Assembly (NCBI GenBank): GCA_016928195.1
Contig: JAFGLF010000020.1
Span: 1 to 39,148 of the forward strand
Reading direction: 5' to 3'
DNA: 39,148 nt
Source of the DNA: Elusimicrobiota bacterium
GTDB taxonomy: Bacteria; Elusimicrobiota; UBA8919
Shown here: piece by piece, positions 6,949 through 14,289 of the stretch
How positions within the stretch are numbered: position 1 is the first letter of the stretch
Layout of the letters: every line of letters starts with the position of its first letter
Notes under the pieces: generated by a model
What the model saw: only the letters and a program-made list of their open reading frames with translations
Told to the model about the DNA's origin: nothing
Databases searched by the model: none
Made by a program: the position numbers and the translations under genes

Positions 6949-7716
6949 TCACGGCTTCCATTTTTTCCCATACATACAATTCCTTAATATAGGACAATTT
7001 TTATCCGCCTTAATCCGTCGCTGCGGATTATGGCGGATGTCGCAGACAGAGTTAGTACTCTCAACTTTTTCCAATGGGGCCCCACACTCCGGTTTTTTCC
7101 TGCAAAACCTTTTAGCGAGTTCGACTATCAATGCATGGTATTCTCTATAAATATTGACTCTTCTCGGAATGTTTTTCTCGAAATATCTCTGAATTTCATC
7201 ATAATCTTTACCTTTGAAAATACCAAGCCTGTCCGTCAGCCTTTTTGTATAGGCGTCAACAACAAAATAGGGCTTTCCCAGGGCATAAAGCATAATTGAA
7301 TCAGCGGTTTCAGGACCTATGCCGTTAATAGAAAGCAATACCTCACGGGTTATATTTTCTAAAACCCGGACTTGTTTTAACCGGTTTTGAACTGATATAG
7401 CAAAATTTTTTAGACGAATAGCTTTCTGTTTATAGAATCCGGATGGTTTAATCAGTTTCTGGAGTTTTTTTAAATTTATTCTGGAAATTTTATAGATATC
7501 CAGAAAATTTTCTTTTCGCAGGTTTGCAAGTGCCTTTTCGACGTTATTCCATGAGGTATTTTGGGTAAGTATAGCGCCGGTCATTATTTCAAATTTTTCT
7601 TTATCAGAAAATGATTTTTTCTTGGGGTTATATATACCGGCTATCGGCCACCAGCCCTGCGGACCGAAATGTTTTAGAAGTTCTTTGTAAATTTTATATA
7701 GCAATTCCCCGCACAT
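6949..7716 (-). CDS. COG2231-type HhH-GPD DNA glycosylase with insertion in its cysteine loop
   Basis: A 255-residue base-excision glycosylase related to endonuclease III. The helix-hairpin-helix reads LLSINGIGPETADSIML, followed by the catalytic Asp in YFVVDAYTKRL. The lyase Lys of Nth is Glu here (GPETA), as in the COG2231/MagIII branch, which suggests a monofunctional glycosylase for alkylated bases. The C-terminus carries four likely Fe-S cysteines: FCRKKPEC, then CPILRNC. Between the second and third Cys, where relatives have two residues, there are about 29. About 27 of these, plus one extra Cys, come from a palindromic insert. The gene overlaps the carbamoyltransferase stop by one base. 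Confidence 0.85.
   Translation of the reverse strand: MCGELLYKIYKELLKHFGPQGWWPIAGIYNPKKKSFSDKEKFEIMTGAILTQNTSWNNVEKALANLRKENFLDIYKISRINLKKLQKLIKPSGFYKQKAIRLKNFAISVQNRLKQVRVLENITREVLLSINGIGPETADSIMLYALGKPYFVVDAYTKRLTDRLGIFKGKDYDEIQRYFEKNIPRRVNIYREYHALIVELAKRFCRKKPECGAPLEKVESTNSVCDIRHNPQRRIKADKNCPILRNCMYGKKWKP
6997..7077. repeat. Palindromic insertion element inside DNA glycosylase gene
   Basis: An approximately 81-base, 27-codon in-frame stretch. It contains a hairpin of ATCCGCCTTAATCCG (7003-7017) and CGGATTATGGCGGAT (7024-7038), pairing at 14 of 15 positions with a 6-base loop, followed by smaller palindromes (TGTC-GCA-GACA; AGAGT...ACTCT). The ATCCGCC/GGCGGAT arms recur at 20522-20611, so this is a dispersed repeat. 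Insert borders are estimated from the cysteine spacing of the family. Confidence 0.75.
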
Positions 7717-8654
7717 TATGATTTGGCACTCATCAATAAAAACATAACGGCTTTTTGAACATGGAGCCGGTTTTCTGCCTGGTCAAAAACTACGGAATTT
7801 TTGCTATCTATTACTTCGTCTGTAATCTCTTCCCCTCTCTTTGCAGGAAGACAATGCATTACAAGACAGTCAGATTTTGCCCTTGAAAGTAAAGATGCAT
7901 TTATCTGATATGTCTTAAAAATGTTTATCCGCTTTTCTCTTTCAGCTTCTTTGCCCATTGATGCCCAGACATCCGTATATAAAATATCTGCATTTTTTAC
8001 ATCCTCCGGATTGTCTGAAAGTACAGGTTTTGCACCTGTCGTTTTTGAAATTTCCATTGCCTGTTTATAAATATTCTTATCAGGTTCATAGCCTTTTGGA
8101 GTAATGGCAGTAAACGGAATTGAAAGTTTTGCACAAATAAGCATAAGTGAATTGGTAACATTGTTCCCATCACCGATATAAACAAATTTCAACTTATTTA
8201 AAGTATCAATTTGTCCCTTCTTTTCGACTATTGTAAAAACATCACATAAAGCCTGACAGGGGTGTTCCAAATCGGTTAAGCCGTTTATTACCGGAATTGT
8301 TGAATAGTTAACAAGATCTTCGGCATCCTTATGTTTAAAGGTTCTTATCATTATTCCATTAACATATCTTGAAAGTGTTTTTGCGGTATCAGCAATGCTT
8401 TCTCCTCTTTTAAGCTGAAGATCCTGACCGCTCAAAAAGAAAGCAAGCCCGCCTAACTGGAACATCCCCACTTCAAAGGAAACCCTTGTTCTTGTTGACG
8501 GTTTCGCAAAAATCATAGCAAGAGTTTTCCTCTTAAGCGGTGTATATTTATCTCCTTCTTTCTGTTTTTTCTTCAGGAGTTTCGTCGTTGAAAATATTTC
8601 TATTATATCTTCTTTTGTTAAATCTGAAATTGAAATTAAATTCTTTGCCTTCAT
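7716..8654 (-). CDS. argF: Ornithine carbamoyltransferase
   Basis: A 312-residue enzyme of arginine synthesis, transferring a carbamoyl group from carbamoyl phosphate to ornithine to form citrulline. All signatures are present: the carbamoyl-phosphate loop KPSTRTRVSFE, FKHKD, HPCQALCD, the ornithine-binding DVWASMG and the catalytic HCLPAKRGEEI. The cytoplasmic trimer is expected. I place the start at the ATG at 8654, where the family usually begins (MKAKNLISISDL), with AGGA eight bases upstream. A longer frame to 8720 would only translate a palindromic leader. The stop shares one base with the glycosylase start. No other arginine gene is in the window. Confidence 0.95.
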   Translation of the reverse strand: MKAKNLISISDLTKEDIIEIFSTTKLLKKKQKEGDKYTPLKRKTLAMIFAKPSTRTRVSFEVGMFQLGGLAFFLSGQDLQLKRGESIADTAKTLSRYVNGIMIRTFKHKDAEDLVNYSTIPVINGLTDLEHPCQALCDVFTIVEKKGQIDTLNKLKFVYIGDGNNVTNSLMLICAKLSIPFTAITPKGYEPDKNIYKQAMEISKTTGAKPVLSDNPEDVKNADILYTDVWASMGKEAEREKRINIFKTYQINASLLSRAKSDCLVMHCLPAKRGEEITDEVIDSKNSVVFDQAENRLHVQKAVMFLLMSAKS

Positions 8655-8665
8655 GTATACATCCT

Positions 8666-8727
8666 GATTACAGTGATTAATCCGCCAGCTAGCGGAAACG
8701 ATTCCGGTGATTAAAATCACTGTAATC
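8666..8727. repeat. Inverted repeat in the argF leader
   Basis: GATTACAGTGATT (8666-8678) and AATCACTGTAATC (8715-8727) are perfect 13-base inverted arms. Between them lies CCGCCAGCTAGCGG, a member of the AATCCGCCAGCTGGCGG family seen at 20522. The inner end lies just upstream of the AGGA ribosome-binding site of argF on the minus strand. Confidence 0.65.
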
Positions 8728-8785
8728 TCAGTTAATAATCATCGTAATCAATTCCGTTTTTAAAGAATTATTATATCAAATTAGA

Positions 8786-8816
8786 GTAAAAAGCGAAGGG
8801 GGATACGAAATCCCCC
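8786..8816 (-). terminator. Rho-independent-type terminator after small lipoprotein gene
   Basis: On the minus strand GGGGGAT-TTCGT-ATCCCCC (8798-8816) forms a perfect 7-base stem, followed by TTCGCTTTTT. It starts 26 bases after the stop of the lipoprotein gene at 8842 and separates it from argF. This is one of few conventional terminators visible in the window. Confidence 0.7.
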
Positions 8817-8841
8817 ATCTGCTTTTTTAAAATAAAACGTT

Positions 8842-9177
8842 TTACTTCTTCTTTGTATTTACGACTGTTCCTTCAATCTTGTACCCCATCTGTCCAAAGA
8901 CTAAGATGGTCCAAAAATTACTGTAAAGAACACCGTCTACTAAACAGTCTCCATTTCCTTTTTCAATAGCCTGGTCACATGCTTCTTTAATGTTAGGCTG
9001 GCCAAGAGGAATACCAAGTATCATAGGTATCATGTGTTTACCGGTAACACGTGCACCTCTTTCACCTGGGATATCGCAGTTCTTTGAACTGATTGCAGTA
9101 AAATCAATCAGCCTGGTTGTGCAACCAACTAAAGAAATACAAAATGCCGCAAGAACCAATACTGCTACTTTCTTCAT
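8842..9177 (-). CDS. Small TRL-like lipoprotein
   Basis: A 111-residue protein with a lipoprotein signal (MKKVAVLVLAAFCISLVGC, lipobox LVGC). The mature part has the pattern GARVTGKHMIPMILGI, then an AC-D-AIEKG segment and GDCLVDGVLY, ending in GYKIEGTVVNTKK. This resembles the TRL-like family (small envelope proteins of unknown role with a G-rich strand followed by an alternating beta edge), although I would not insist on it. It begins 20 bases after the stop of the CsgG-type lipoprotein upstream and is followed by a terminator, so the two form a short operon. Function unknown; outer-membrane or periplasmic location likely. Confidence 0.75.
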   Translation of the reverse strand: MKKVAVLVLAAFCISLVGCTTRLIDFTAISSKNCDIPGERGARVTGKHMIPMILGIPLGQPNIKEACDQAIEKGNGDCLVDGVLYSNFWTILVFGQMGYKIEGTVVNTKKK

Positions 9178-9197
9178 TCTTCATCACCCCCTTTTTT

Positions 9198-10109
9198 TTA
9201 TTTTACAACAAGTCTCTTTGCAATCACGTTTGCTATGTACTGAAAATCCTGGTCAGCACCTGATTTTACCGATTCCGCATTTACGATCTGGGCGGTTTCA
9301 ACATCAACAAGATTAATTGTTATATAATACGAGTCCATCAGTTTTGAAAAAGAACCGACAACGATTTTTTGTGCATTCAGTATCTTCCCGATTTCTGCCG
9401 CATTTTTGGGACTTGTAACCCCTGCACGCTGGAATTTATGTTCCTCCAAAATTTTATCCATATTTGCCTTATCAATAACGGAAAATCCGACATTTACGAG
9501 TGCAGTTCTTATTAAATCGGAAATGGTTGCGGCATCCTGTTCCGAAACATTTCTTGCTTCCAGATTTAATACGGCGATGTTTTCTGTCCCGTCAACTTTT
9601 TTGGATACTTTGGTTGTTTTTATTTCTGTCGGAGGGAGATATTCTTCTTTTTGAATCCTCTTTTTTAATTCCGTAACTACCGATTGGGCTGTAGCCTTCC
9701 ATCTATTCTTGCCCATTACATTGTCTGCAATAATTATTATTTTACCAAGCTTTATGTTTGAAGACTTATCATAAAGTTCAAATGATACATTGCTGGCCTG
9801 GCTTAAATCAGAAATGGCATCAAGACCGGTATTCTGGAAATAATCAAGAGAACCTTTTATAACAAGAACCGGTCCTTTTGACTTTCCATCGTAAAAATTA
9901 AACCCTCCCTCTGCCAGCTTTTCCTTTAGATGCTTTGTAAGTTCATCGCAAATTGGATATCCTTTATCTATATGGGTACTGTTTACCACAAAAGGAACCT
10001 CAATCATTTTATAGTTTTTAATACGGGCATCATTATCAATTCTGACAGTTGGTTCTATTGATGCACAGCCATTCAGCAGCAGGACGAGTAAAAGAATCAG
10101 TATTTGCAT
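9198..10109 (-). CDS. CsgG-type lipoprotein
   Basis: A 303-residue lipoprotein (MQILILLLVLLLNGCAS; lipobox LNGC). Residues about 30-150 form a first domain (IEVPFVVNST, LKEKLAEGGF, VLVIKGSLDYFQ) that resembles the substrate-like fold of other envelope lipoproteins. Residues 170-303 are a clear CsgG/LpoB-like domain: ENIAVLNLEARNVSE, SDLIRTALVNVGFSVIDKANM, IGKILNAQKIVVGSFSK, VDVETAQIV. This second half closely parallels the protein at 3893. The transcript would be almost leaderless: the predicted -10 box ends only nine bases before the ATG. The gene lies between the protease gene, from which a hairpin and promoter separate it, and the small TRL-like lipoprotein gene. Confidence 0.82.
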   Translation of the reverse strand: MQILILLLVLLLNGCASIEPTVRIDNDARIKNYKMIEVPFVVNSTHIDKGYPICDELTKHLKEKLAEGGFNFYDGKSKGPVLVIKGSLDYFQNTGLDAISDLSQASNVSFELYDKSSNIKLGKIIIIADNVMGKNRWKATAQSVVTELKKRIQKEEYLPPTEIKTTKVSKKVDGTENIAVLNLEARNVSEQDAATISDLIRTALVNVGFSVIDKANMDKILEEHKFQRAGVTSPKNAAEIGKILNAQKIVVGSFSKLMDSYYITINLVDVETAQIVNAESVKSGADQDFQYIANVIAKRLVVK

Positions 10110-10118
10110 AGTATGGTT

Positions 10119-10147
10119 ATTTTACAATTTTTATTATTTACTGTCAA
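10119..10147 (-). promoter_or_regulatory. Promoter abutting a palindromic element, for CsgG-type lipoprotein
   Basis: On the minus strand TTGACA (10142-10147) and TAAAAT (10119-10124) are 17 bases apart. The -35 box directly follows the GGGG end of the hairpin at 10148-10179. The expected start of transcription (near 10112) lies about three bases before the ATG, implying a leaderless mRNA. Confidence 0.75.
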
Positions 10148-10179
10148 CCCCACCATCCCGATGAATCGGGGTGGTGGGG
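10148..10179. repeat. Palindromic junction element
   Basis: CCCCACCATCCCGAT (10148-10162) and ATCGGGGTGGTGGGG (10165-10179) pair at 14 of 15 positions around a two-base loop. It sits between the protease stop at 10190 and the TTGACA of the next promoter, with no U-run of its own. Confidence 0.8.
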
Positions 10180-10189
10180 CAATCCTTAA

Positions 10190-11656
10190 TCACTTTTTCA
10201 AATCTTCGGATCTATCAGAACCAATTCTGTATTTTTCTAGAATTTTTTCTCCGTTCCTGTCAACTTTATCCTTATTCAGAACAATCTGACTATTATCCTC
10301 ATCTACTATGATATGATATTCTCCTTTATGGTCTTCAAAAGCATTTACTAAATCTCTCATTGAGGAAATTTTTTTACCGTTTACGTAAGAAATTACGTCA
10401 TATCTCCAATTATGATAACCTATATTAATCTCGTCAGCAAGAACTTTAACCAGCACAACTACTTCTTTTTGGTCTTCAGCAGGGTCTTTATAATAATAAT
10501 AATTTAACAGATTAACCGGAGCATTATCATACCATTTACCACCCCATGTTTCCAGAAAATTTTTTGTTAAAGGTTCAAACACCAAGCCGCCCAATATATA
10601 ATATGTCGGAGCTACATCATACTGCTGATACGGAACCAATCTCCACATATTCGAAGGTATTGATAATCTAACTTCAACATTTTTAACCTTGCCTTCTCTC
10701 AGGATTTCAATAGTAACGACATCCCCTATATATTTATTCTGTATTGCATATACAAAGGATGTCCTTTCGCCTTTTCTGAATTCAATGGTCCCGTCATTCT
10801 CAACATTTTTACCGTCAATCGAAAGAATTACGTCTCCTGGTTTTAGTACATTATGTGCAGGGGTACCAAAATAAGTTCTATCTATAAGGATACCTGTCTG
10901 CTTTCCGCTCATAGAATATTTAAGCCGGATATCCGGATTTTCCATCTCCTGATAGAATATTCCAAGAGCCGGGGTTCCATCGCATTTTCCATCCTTTATG
11001 TCTTCCAGAAAATGATTAATAACCGGGACAGGAACCATATATCCTATATTTTCACCTCCGCCGGCCTGAAATGCTATCCCGACGATTTTGTCATTTTTGA
11101 TAACAGGGCCTCCGCTGCTTCCTGAATTAATTGCAGCATCGATCTGGCACGTGAGTAAATATGCACTACTATGGGAATATCTATGATGTTCCACTCTGGA
11201 AACCACCCCTTCGGTGATACACAACTCATCACCGCCCGTAGGAAAACCATAAACAGCAACCTTATCCCTAACCTCGGCCAAATCTCCTATTTTAAGCGGT
11301 TCGCTATCGGTAAAAAAAGAATTATCACTAACCTCTAAAATTGCTAAATCACGTTCATGCGATACTACTTTTACCTGTGCCGTATACTTCTCTGGCCTGC
11401 CGGCACGTTTCACCTGTATAAATGTCTTATCACCTACCACATGCGCATTTGTCAAAATTCTCCTTCCGCTGATAATACAACCGGAACCATTGCGATTTCT
11501 CTGGCCATACATCTGCCATGGTTCATAATAATTGTATTGATTATAAACAGTATATATTTTTACTATTGCCTCTTTTACATTTACCGTTGCCGAAATTTTC
11601 GGGACAATAATACAACTTAATATTACTGCTGGAATAATATTCTTTAATAGTTTCAT
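10190..11656 (-). CDS. DegP/HtrA-like periplasmic serine protease with PDZ domains
   Basis: A 488-residue exported protease. After a signal peptide (about 1-23) the trypsin-like domain contains the triad His72 (LTNAHVVG), Asp103 (RDLAILEV) and Ser181 (SGSSGGPV). A PDZ domain follows around residues 250-340 (FGTPAHNVLKPGDVILSIDGK, FVYAIQNKYIGDVVTIEI). A second PDZ-like part lies near residues 405-465 (ISYVNGKKISSMRDLVNAFE). The catalytic set is intact, so it should be an active quality-control or regulatory protease in the periplasm. It starts in a four-base overlap (ATGA) with the tandem CsgG-type lipoprotein, so translation is coupled, and that lipoprotein may be substrate or partner. Confidence 0.92.
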   Translation of the reverse strand: MKLLKNIIPAVILSCIIVPKISATVNVKEAIVKIYTVYNQYNYYEPWQMYGQRNRNGSGCIISGRRILTNAHVVGDKTFIQVKRAGRPEKYTAQVKVVSHERDLAILEVSDNSFFTDSEPLKIGDLAEVRDKVAVYGFPTGGDELCITEGVVSRVEHHRYSHSSAYLLTCQIDAAINSGSSGGPVIKNDKIVGIAFQAGGGENIGYMVPVPVINHFLEDIKDGKCDGTPALGIFYQEMENPDIRLKYSMSGKQTGILIDRTYFGTPAHNVLKPGDVILSIDGKNVENDGTIEFRKGERTSFVYAIQNKYIGDVVTIEILREGKVKNVEVRLSIPSNMWRLVPYQQYDVAPTYYILGGLVFEPLTKNFLETWGGKWYDNAPVNLLNYYYYKDPAEDQKEVVVLVKVLADEINIGYHNWRYDVISYVNGKKISSMRDLVNAFEDHKGEYHIIVDEDNSQIVLNKDKVDRNGEKILEKYRIGSDRSEDLKK

Positions 11657-12912
11657 TTAGTTTCTTCTTCTTTTTTTTCAGCAGGTTCTTCTTTTACTGC
11701 TTCCTTTTTGGCCGGTTCCTCTGGCTCTTCTTTGACAACTTCTTCTTTAGCGGGTTCTTCCTTTTCTATGACTTCAGGTGCCGCTTCCTTTTCTTCCATA
11801 CCAGTCATACCGGCAGGAACCGATTCTTTTTTCTCTATGGCAGGCGGTGCTGCAGGGACGGGTTCGTCCTCCGTTACAACCAAAGATTCTGGCGCCCATT
11901 TTCCCTTATGATGAGTCTGTGCAAGTTTTTCGCTTCTTTTTAACAGCTTCTTTATAAATTTACCGATTTCTTCCGGAGTAACTTCTTCTTTGAAATCAAA
12001 AATCCTCATAGTCCATACAACAGAACCGGTTTCAAGATGAATAAGTTTTATAAAATGATGAATACAGCAGCCTTGTCCTTTGAGTTCCTGCTTAACCTTT
12101 CCGCTAAAAATCATACCGTCTATTCCGTAAAGCTTGCCGATTTTCTTCATATCCTTCTGGTTCAACATACCGGATGCCGAAAGTCCGAGTTCCTTCATAA
12201 TCTTCTCAAGCTGTCTTCTCTCAATAACATCATATCCTGCCGAAAGAAGCGGAGCCATTAAGTCATGCTGGGTTTTCGGAGACAATGCAACTTTTTTAAT
12301 CGTCCTTTGATCAAATCCGGGTATCCATGACGCTTTAAATCTATCAAGTGTAATATTGTTTTTATTAACAACATATGGTTTCCCGATCAGATATGACCCC
12401 CATGTATAAAATGGTTTTTTATAAAAATATTCCCATTTCTTTTTCTTAAGTACTTTACTAAGCGGCTTATATAAATCATACACTGCGGTCGGATTAGCGG
12501 TAAAGACAACTCTTCCTGAATTTACATTCACCAAATGGACCTGTCCGTATTTTTCTGAGAACCAATCCTGAATACCTTTATCAACAAAAAGTATCGCATC
12601 CACTCCGAGCAGTTTGCCTATTTTCATTACATCGTCACTGCGGGTAGCACCGGATAAGGAAAGACCCTGTTCCTTAATAATACTGTCAATATTCCCTCTA
12701 TCTACCACAATAAATCCTAAAGAAATCAGGTCGCCTTCCCACTGCCCTGCTGCCACTTCGAATTCAGGAGTTTTTTCTACCGTAGCAACCGCTACCTTTC
12801 TGATAAGATTAATATCTGATTCTGGATTTAGGGTTACTCTTGAGGGCCCGCACCCGTTAATCATCAAACAAAATGAAACAACTAAAATTCCGATTAAACT
12901 AAATCTACTCAT
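11653..12912 (-). CDS. Lipoprotein with tandem CsgG/LpoB-like domains and charged tail
   Basis: A 419-residue lipoprotein (lipobox INGC). It has two similar halves. Half one is about residues 38-150, with KVAVATVEK, LGFIVVDRGNIDSIIKEQ and IGKLLGVDAILF. Half two is about residues 205-330, with KVALSPKTQHDL, AGYDVIERRQLEKIMKEL and IGKLYGIDGMIFSG. Each keeps the 'GFxVVDRxxLDxIIxE ... IGKLLxxD' pattern shared with the genes at 3893 and 9198. The last 70 residues are a low-complexity tail of Glu, Pro, Lys and Ala repeats, possibly spanning the peptidoglycan. It follows the fumarase beta gene with an eight-base overlap and precedes the PDZ protease with a four-base overlap. Precise function unknown. 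Confidence 0.78.
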   Translation of the reverse strand: MSRFSLIGILVVSFCLMINGCGPSRVTLNPESDINLIRKVAVATVEKTPEFEVAAGQWEGDLISLGFIVVDRGNIDSIIKEQGLSLSGATRSDDVMKIGKLLGVDAILFVDKGIQDWFSEKYGQVHLVNVNSGRVVFTANPTAVYDLYKPLSKVLKKKKWEYFYKKPFYTWGSYLIGKPYVVNKNNITLDRFKASWIPGFDQRTIKKVALSPKTQHDLMAPLLSAGYDVIERRQLEKIMKELGLSASGMLNQKDMKKIGKLYGIDGMIFSGKVKQELKGQGCCIHHFIKLIHLETGSVVWTMRIFDFKEEVTPEEIGKFIKKLLKRSEKLAQTHHKGKWAPESLVVTEDEPVPAAPPAIEKKESVPAGMTGMEEKEAAPEVIEKEEPAKEEVVKEEPEEPAKKEAVKEEPAEKKEEETK

Positions 12913-13450
12913 CTTTACCTCCCGAATCTATATTAAAATCGTATAAATCGTTTCCATAAATGTCGTTTACAACAATTGCCGGGAAATTCTCAACTTCCAA
13001 CTTATAAACTGCTTCGGGGCCTAAATCTTTGTAGGCGATTATCTCAGATTTTTTTATACATTTTGAAAGCAATACACCGGCACCGCCGACAGCAGCAAAA
13101 TATACCGCTTTATATTTTTTAATAGCATCTTTTACTTCTTTTGAACGCTTTCCCTTGCCTATCATACCTTTGAGGCCATGCTTGATAAGAACCGGCGAGT
13201 ATATGTCCATTCGATAAGAGGTTGTGGGACCGGCTGAACCAATAGACATGCCAGGCTTGGCAGGTGTCGGACCAACGTAGTAAATTATAGCATTTTCCAT
13301 TTTAAAAGGCAATCCTGTTTTTAAAGATTCTACTAATCGTTTATGTGCGGCATCCCGGGCGGTATAAATCGTTCCGCTTATTAAAACAGAATCGCCTGCT
13401 TTAAGTTCAGATATAACTTTATTATTTAACGGTGTTTTTATTTTCTTCAT
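12905..13450 (-). CDS. fumB-like: Class I fumarate hydratase, beta subunit
   Basis: A 181-residue C-terminal-type subunit of the oxygen-sensitive Fe-S fumarase, converting fumarate and malate together with the alpha subunit. Landmarks: DSVLISGTIYTARDAAHKRL, YYVGPTPAKPGMSIGSAGPT, TSYRMD, GMIGKGKRSKEV and FAAVGGAGVLL. I take the ATG at 13450, which overlaps the alpha stop by four bases (ATGA); a further-upstream ATG at 13483 would only re-read alpha sequence. A related tartrate dehydratase (TtdB) is not excluded, because the two-subunit forms are hard to tell apart. The malic enzyme nearby favours fumarase. Confidence 0.9.
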   Translation of the reverse strand: MKKIKTPLNNKVISELKAGDSVLISGTIYTARDAAHKRLVESLKTGLPFKMENAIIYYVGPTPAKPGMSIGSAGPTTSYRMDIYSPVLIKHGLKGMIGKGKRSKEVKDAIKKYKAVYFAAVGGAGVLLSKCIKKSEIIAYKDLGPEAVYKLEVENFPAIVVNDIYGNDLYDFNIDSGGKDE

Positions 13451-14289
13451 ATTACAGCGGTTTTCCGTCTGCATGCATGGCATTGCATATTCACGGCAAC
13501 AGGTATAGATGTAATATGACAGGGACCGGTTTCAATCAGAACTGCCAATGCGGTTATTTTACCGCCGAAACCCTGCGGACCTATTCCCAGATTGTTTATT
13601 TCTTTAACAAGTTCTTTTTCCAGATCAGCATAAATCTTTTCAGGATGATGAGAATTTAATTTCCTTAGAAGTGATTTTTTAGCCAGATAAGCCGCGCCGT
13701 CAAAACCGCCTCCAATACCAACCCCTACAACAACAGGAGGACAGGGATTCGGGCCTGCTTTTTTAACAACATCAATTATAAACTTTTTTACACCTTTAAC
13801 CCCGGCGAAAGGAGATAACATTGCAATCTGTGACATGTTTTCAGCACCGCCGCCTTTAGGTAAAACAGTAATCTTTATCTTATCCCCGGATACAATCTCC
13901 GTGTGAATTATAGCAGGTGTATTATCCTGGGTATTCTTTCTCTCCAGAGGGCCGGTAACAACTGATTTTCTTAAGTACCCTTCCTTGTATCCTTCACGCA
14001 CACCCTGATTTACCGCATCAGTAAGATTCCCGCCTGTAATATGCACATCCTGACCTATTTCCAAAAAGACAACGGCAAGTCCTGTATCCTGACACATCGG
14101 GATTTTTTCTTTTTCCGCAAGACGGTCATTTTCCATTATTTGATCAAGGACTTCCCTGCCGAGCTTCGATCTTTCTTCCCTGCGTGCTTCCTCTAATGCC
14201 TCCCAAACGTCTTTAGGAAGCAGGAAATTTGCATCAAGGCACAAACTTTTTACCGCTTCTGTTATTTTTTTAGTATTTATTTCACGCAT
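13447..14289 (-). CDS. fumA-like: Class I fumarate hydratase, alpha subunit
   Basis: A 280-residue N-terminal-type subunit. The cluster ligands are expected in PMCQDTGLAVVF, NPCPPVVVGVG and the last part CHITSIPVAVNMQCHACRR. Other family motifs are LPKGGGAENMSQ and IGGGFDGAAYLAKKSLL. It carries the [4Fe-4S] cluster that activates substrate hydroxyl, so the enzyme should be anaerobic in habit. It overlaps the dehydrogenase stop by 13 bases and the beta subunit start by four, consistent with one cotranslated run. As with beta, an L-tartrate dehydratase role is an alternative. Confidence 0.91.
   Translation of the reverse strand: MREINTKKITEAVKSLCLDANFLLPKDVWEALEEARREERSKLGREVLDQIMENDRLAEKEKIPMCQDTGLAVVFLEIGQDVHITGGNLTDAVNQGVREGYKEGYLRKSVVTGPLERKNTQDNTPAIIHTEIVSGDKIKITVLPKGGGAENMSQIAMLSPFAGVKGVKKFIIDVVKKAGPNPCPPVVVGVGIGGGFDGAAYLAKKSLLRKLNSHHPEKIYADLEKELVKEINNLGIGPQGFGGKITALAVLIETGPCHITSIPVAVNMQCHACRRKTAVI

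Noticed and set aside
6602..6997. Longer CutA starting at 6997
   Set aside because: The ATG at 6928 has GGAGG seven bases upstream and gives the normal length; the longer form overlaps the glycosylase in another frame.
7716..8720. Longer ornithine carbamoyltransferase starting at 8720
   Set aside because: The extra 22 residues translate a palindromic leader; the family start and an AGGA site support the ATG at 8654.
10148..10179. Classical rho-independent terminator
   Set aside because: The stem is strong but is followed on the minus strand by GGGGTTGACA, not by a U-run; termination without U-run remains possible but is not shown.
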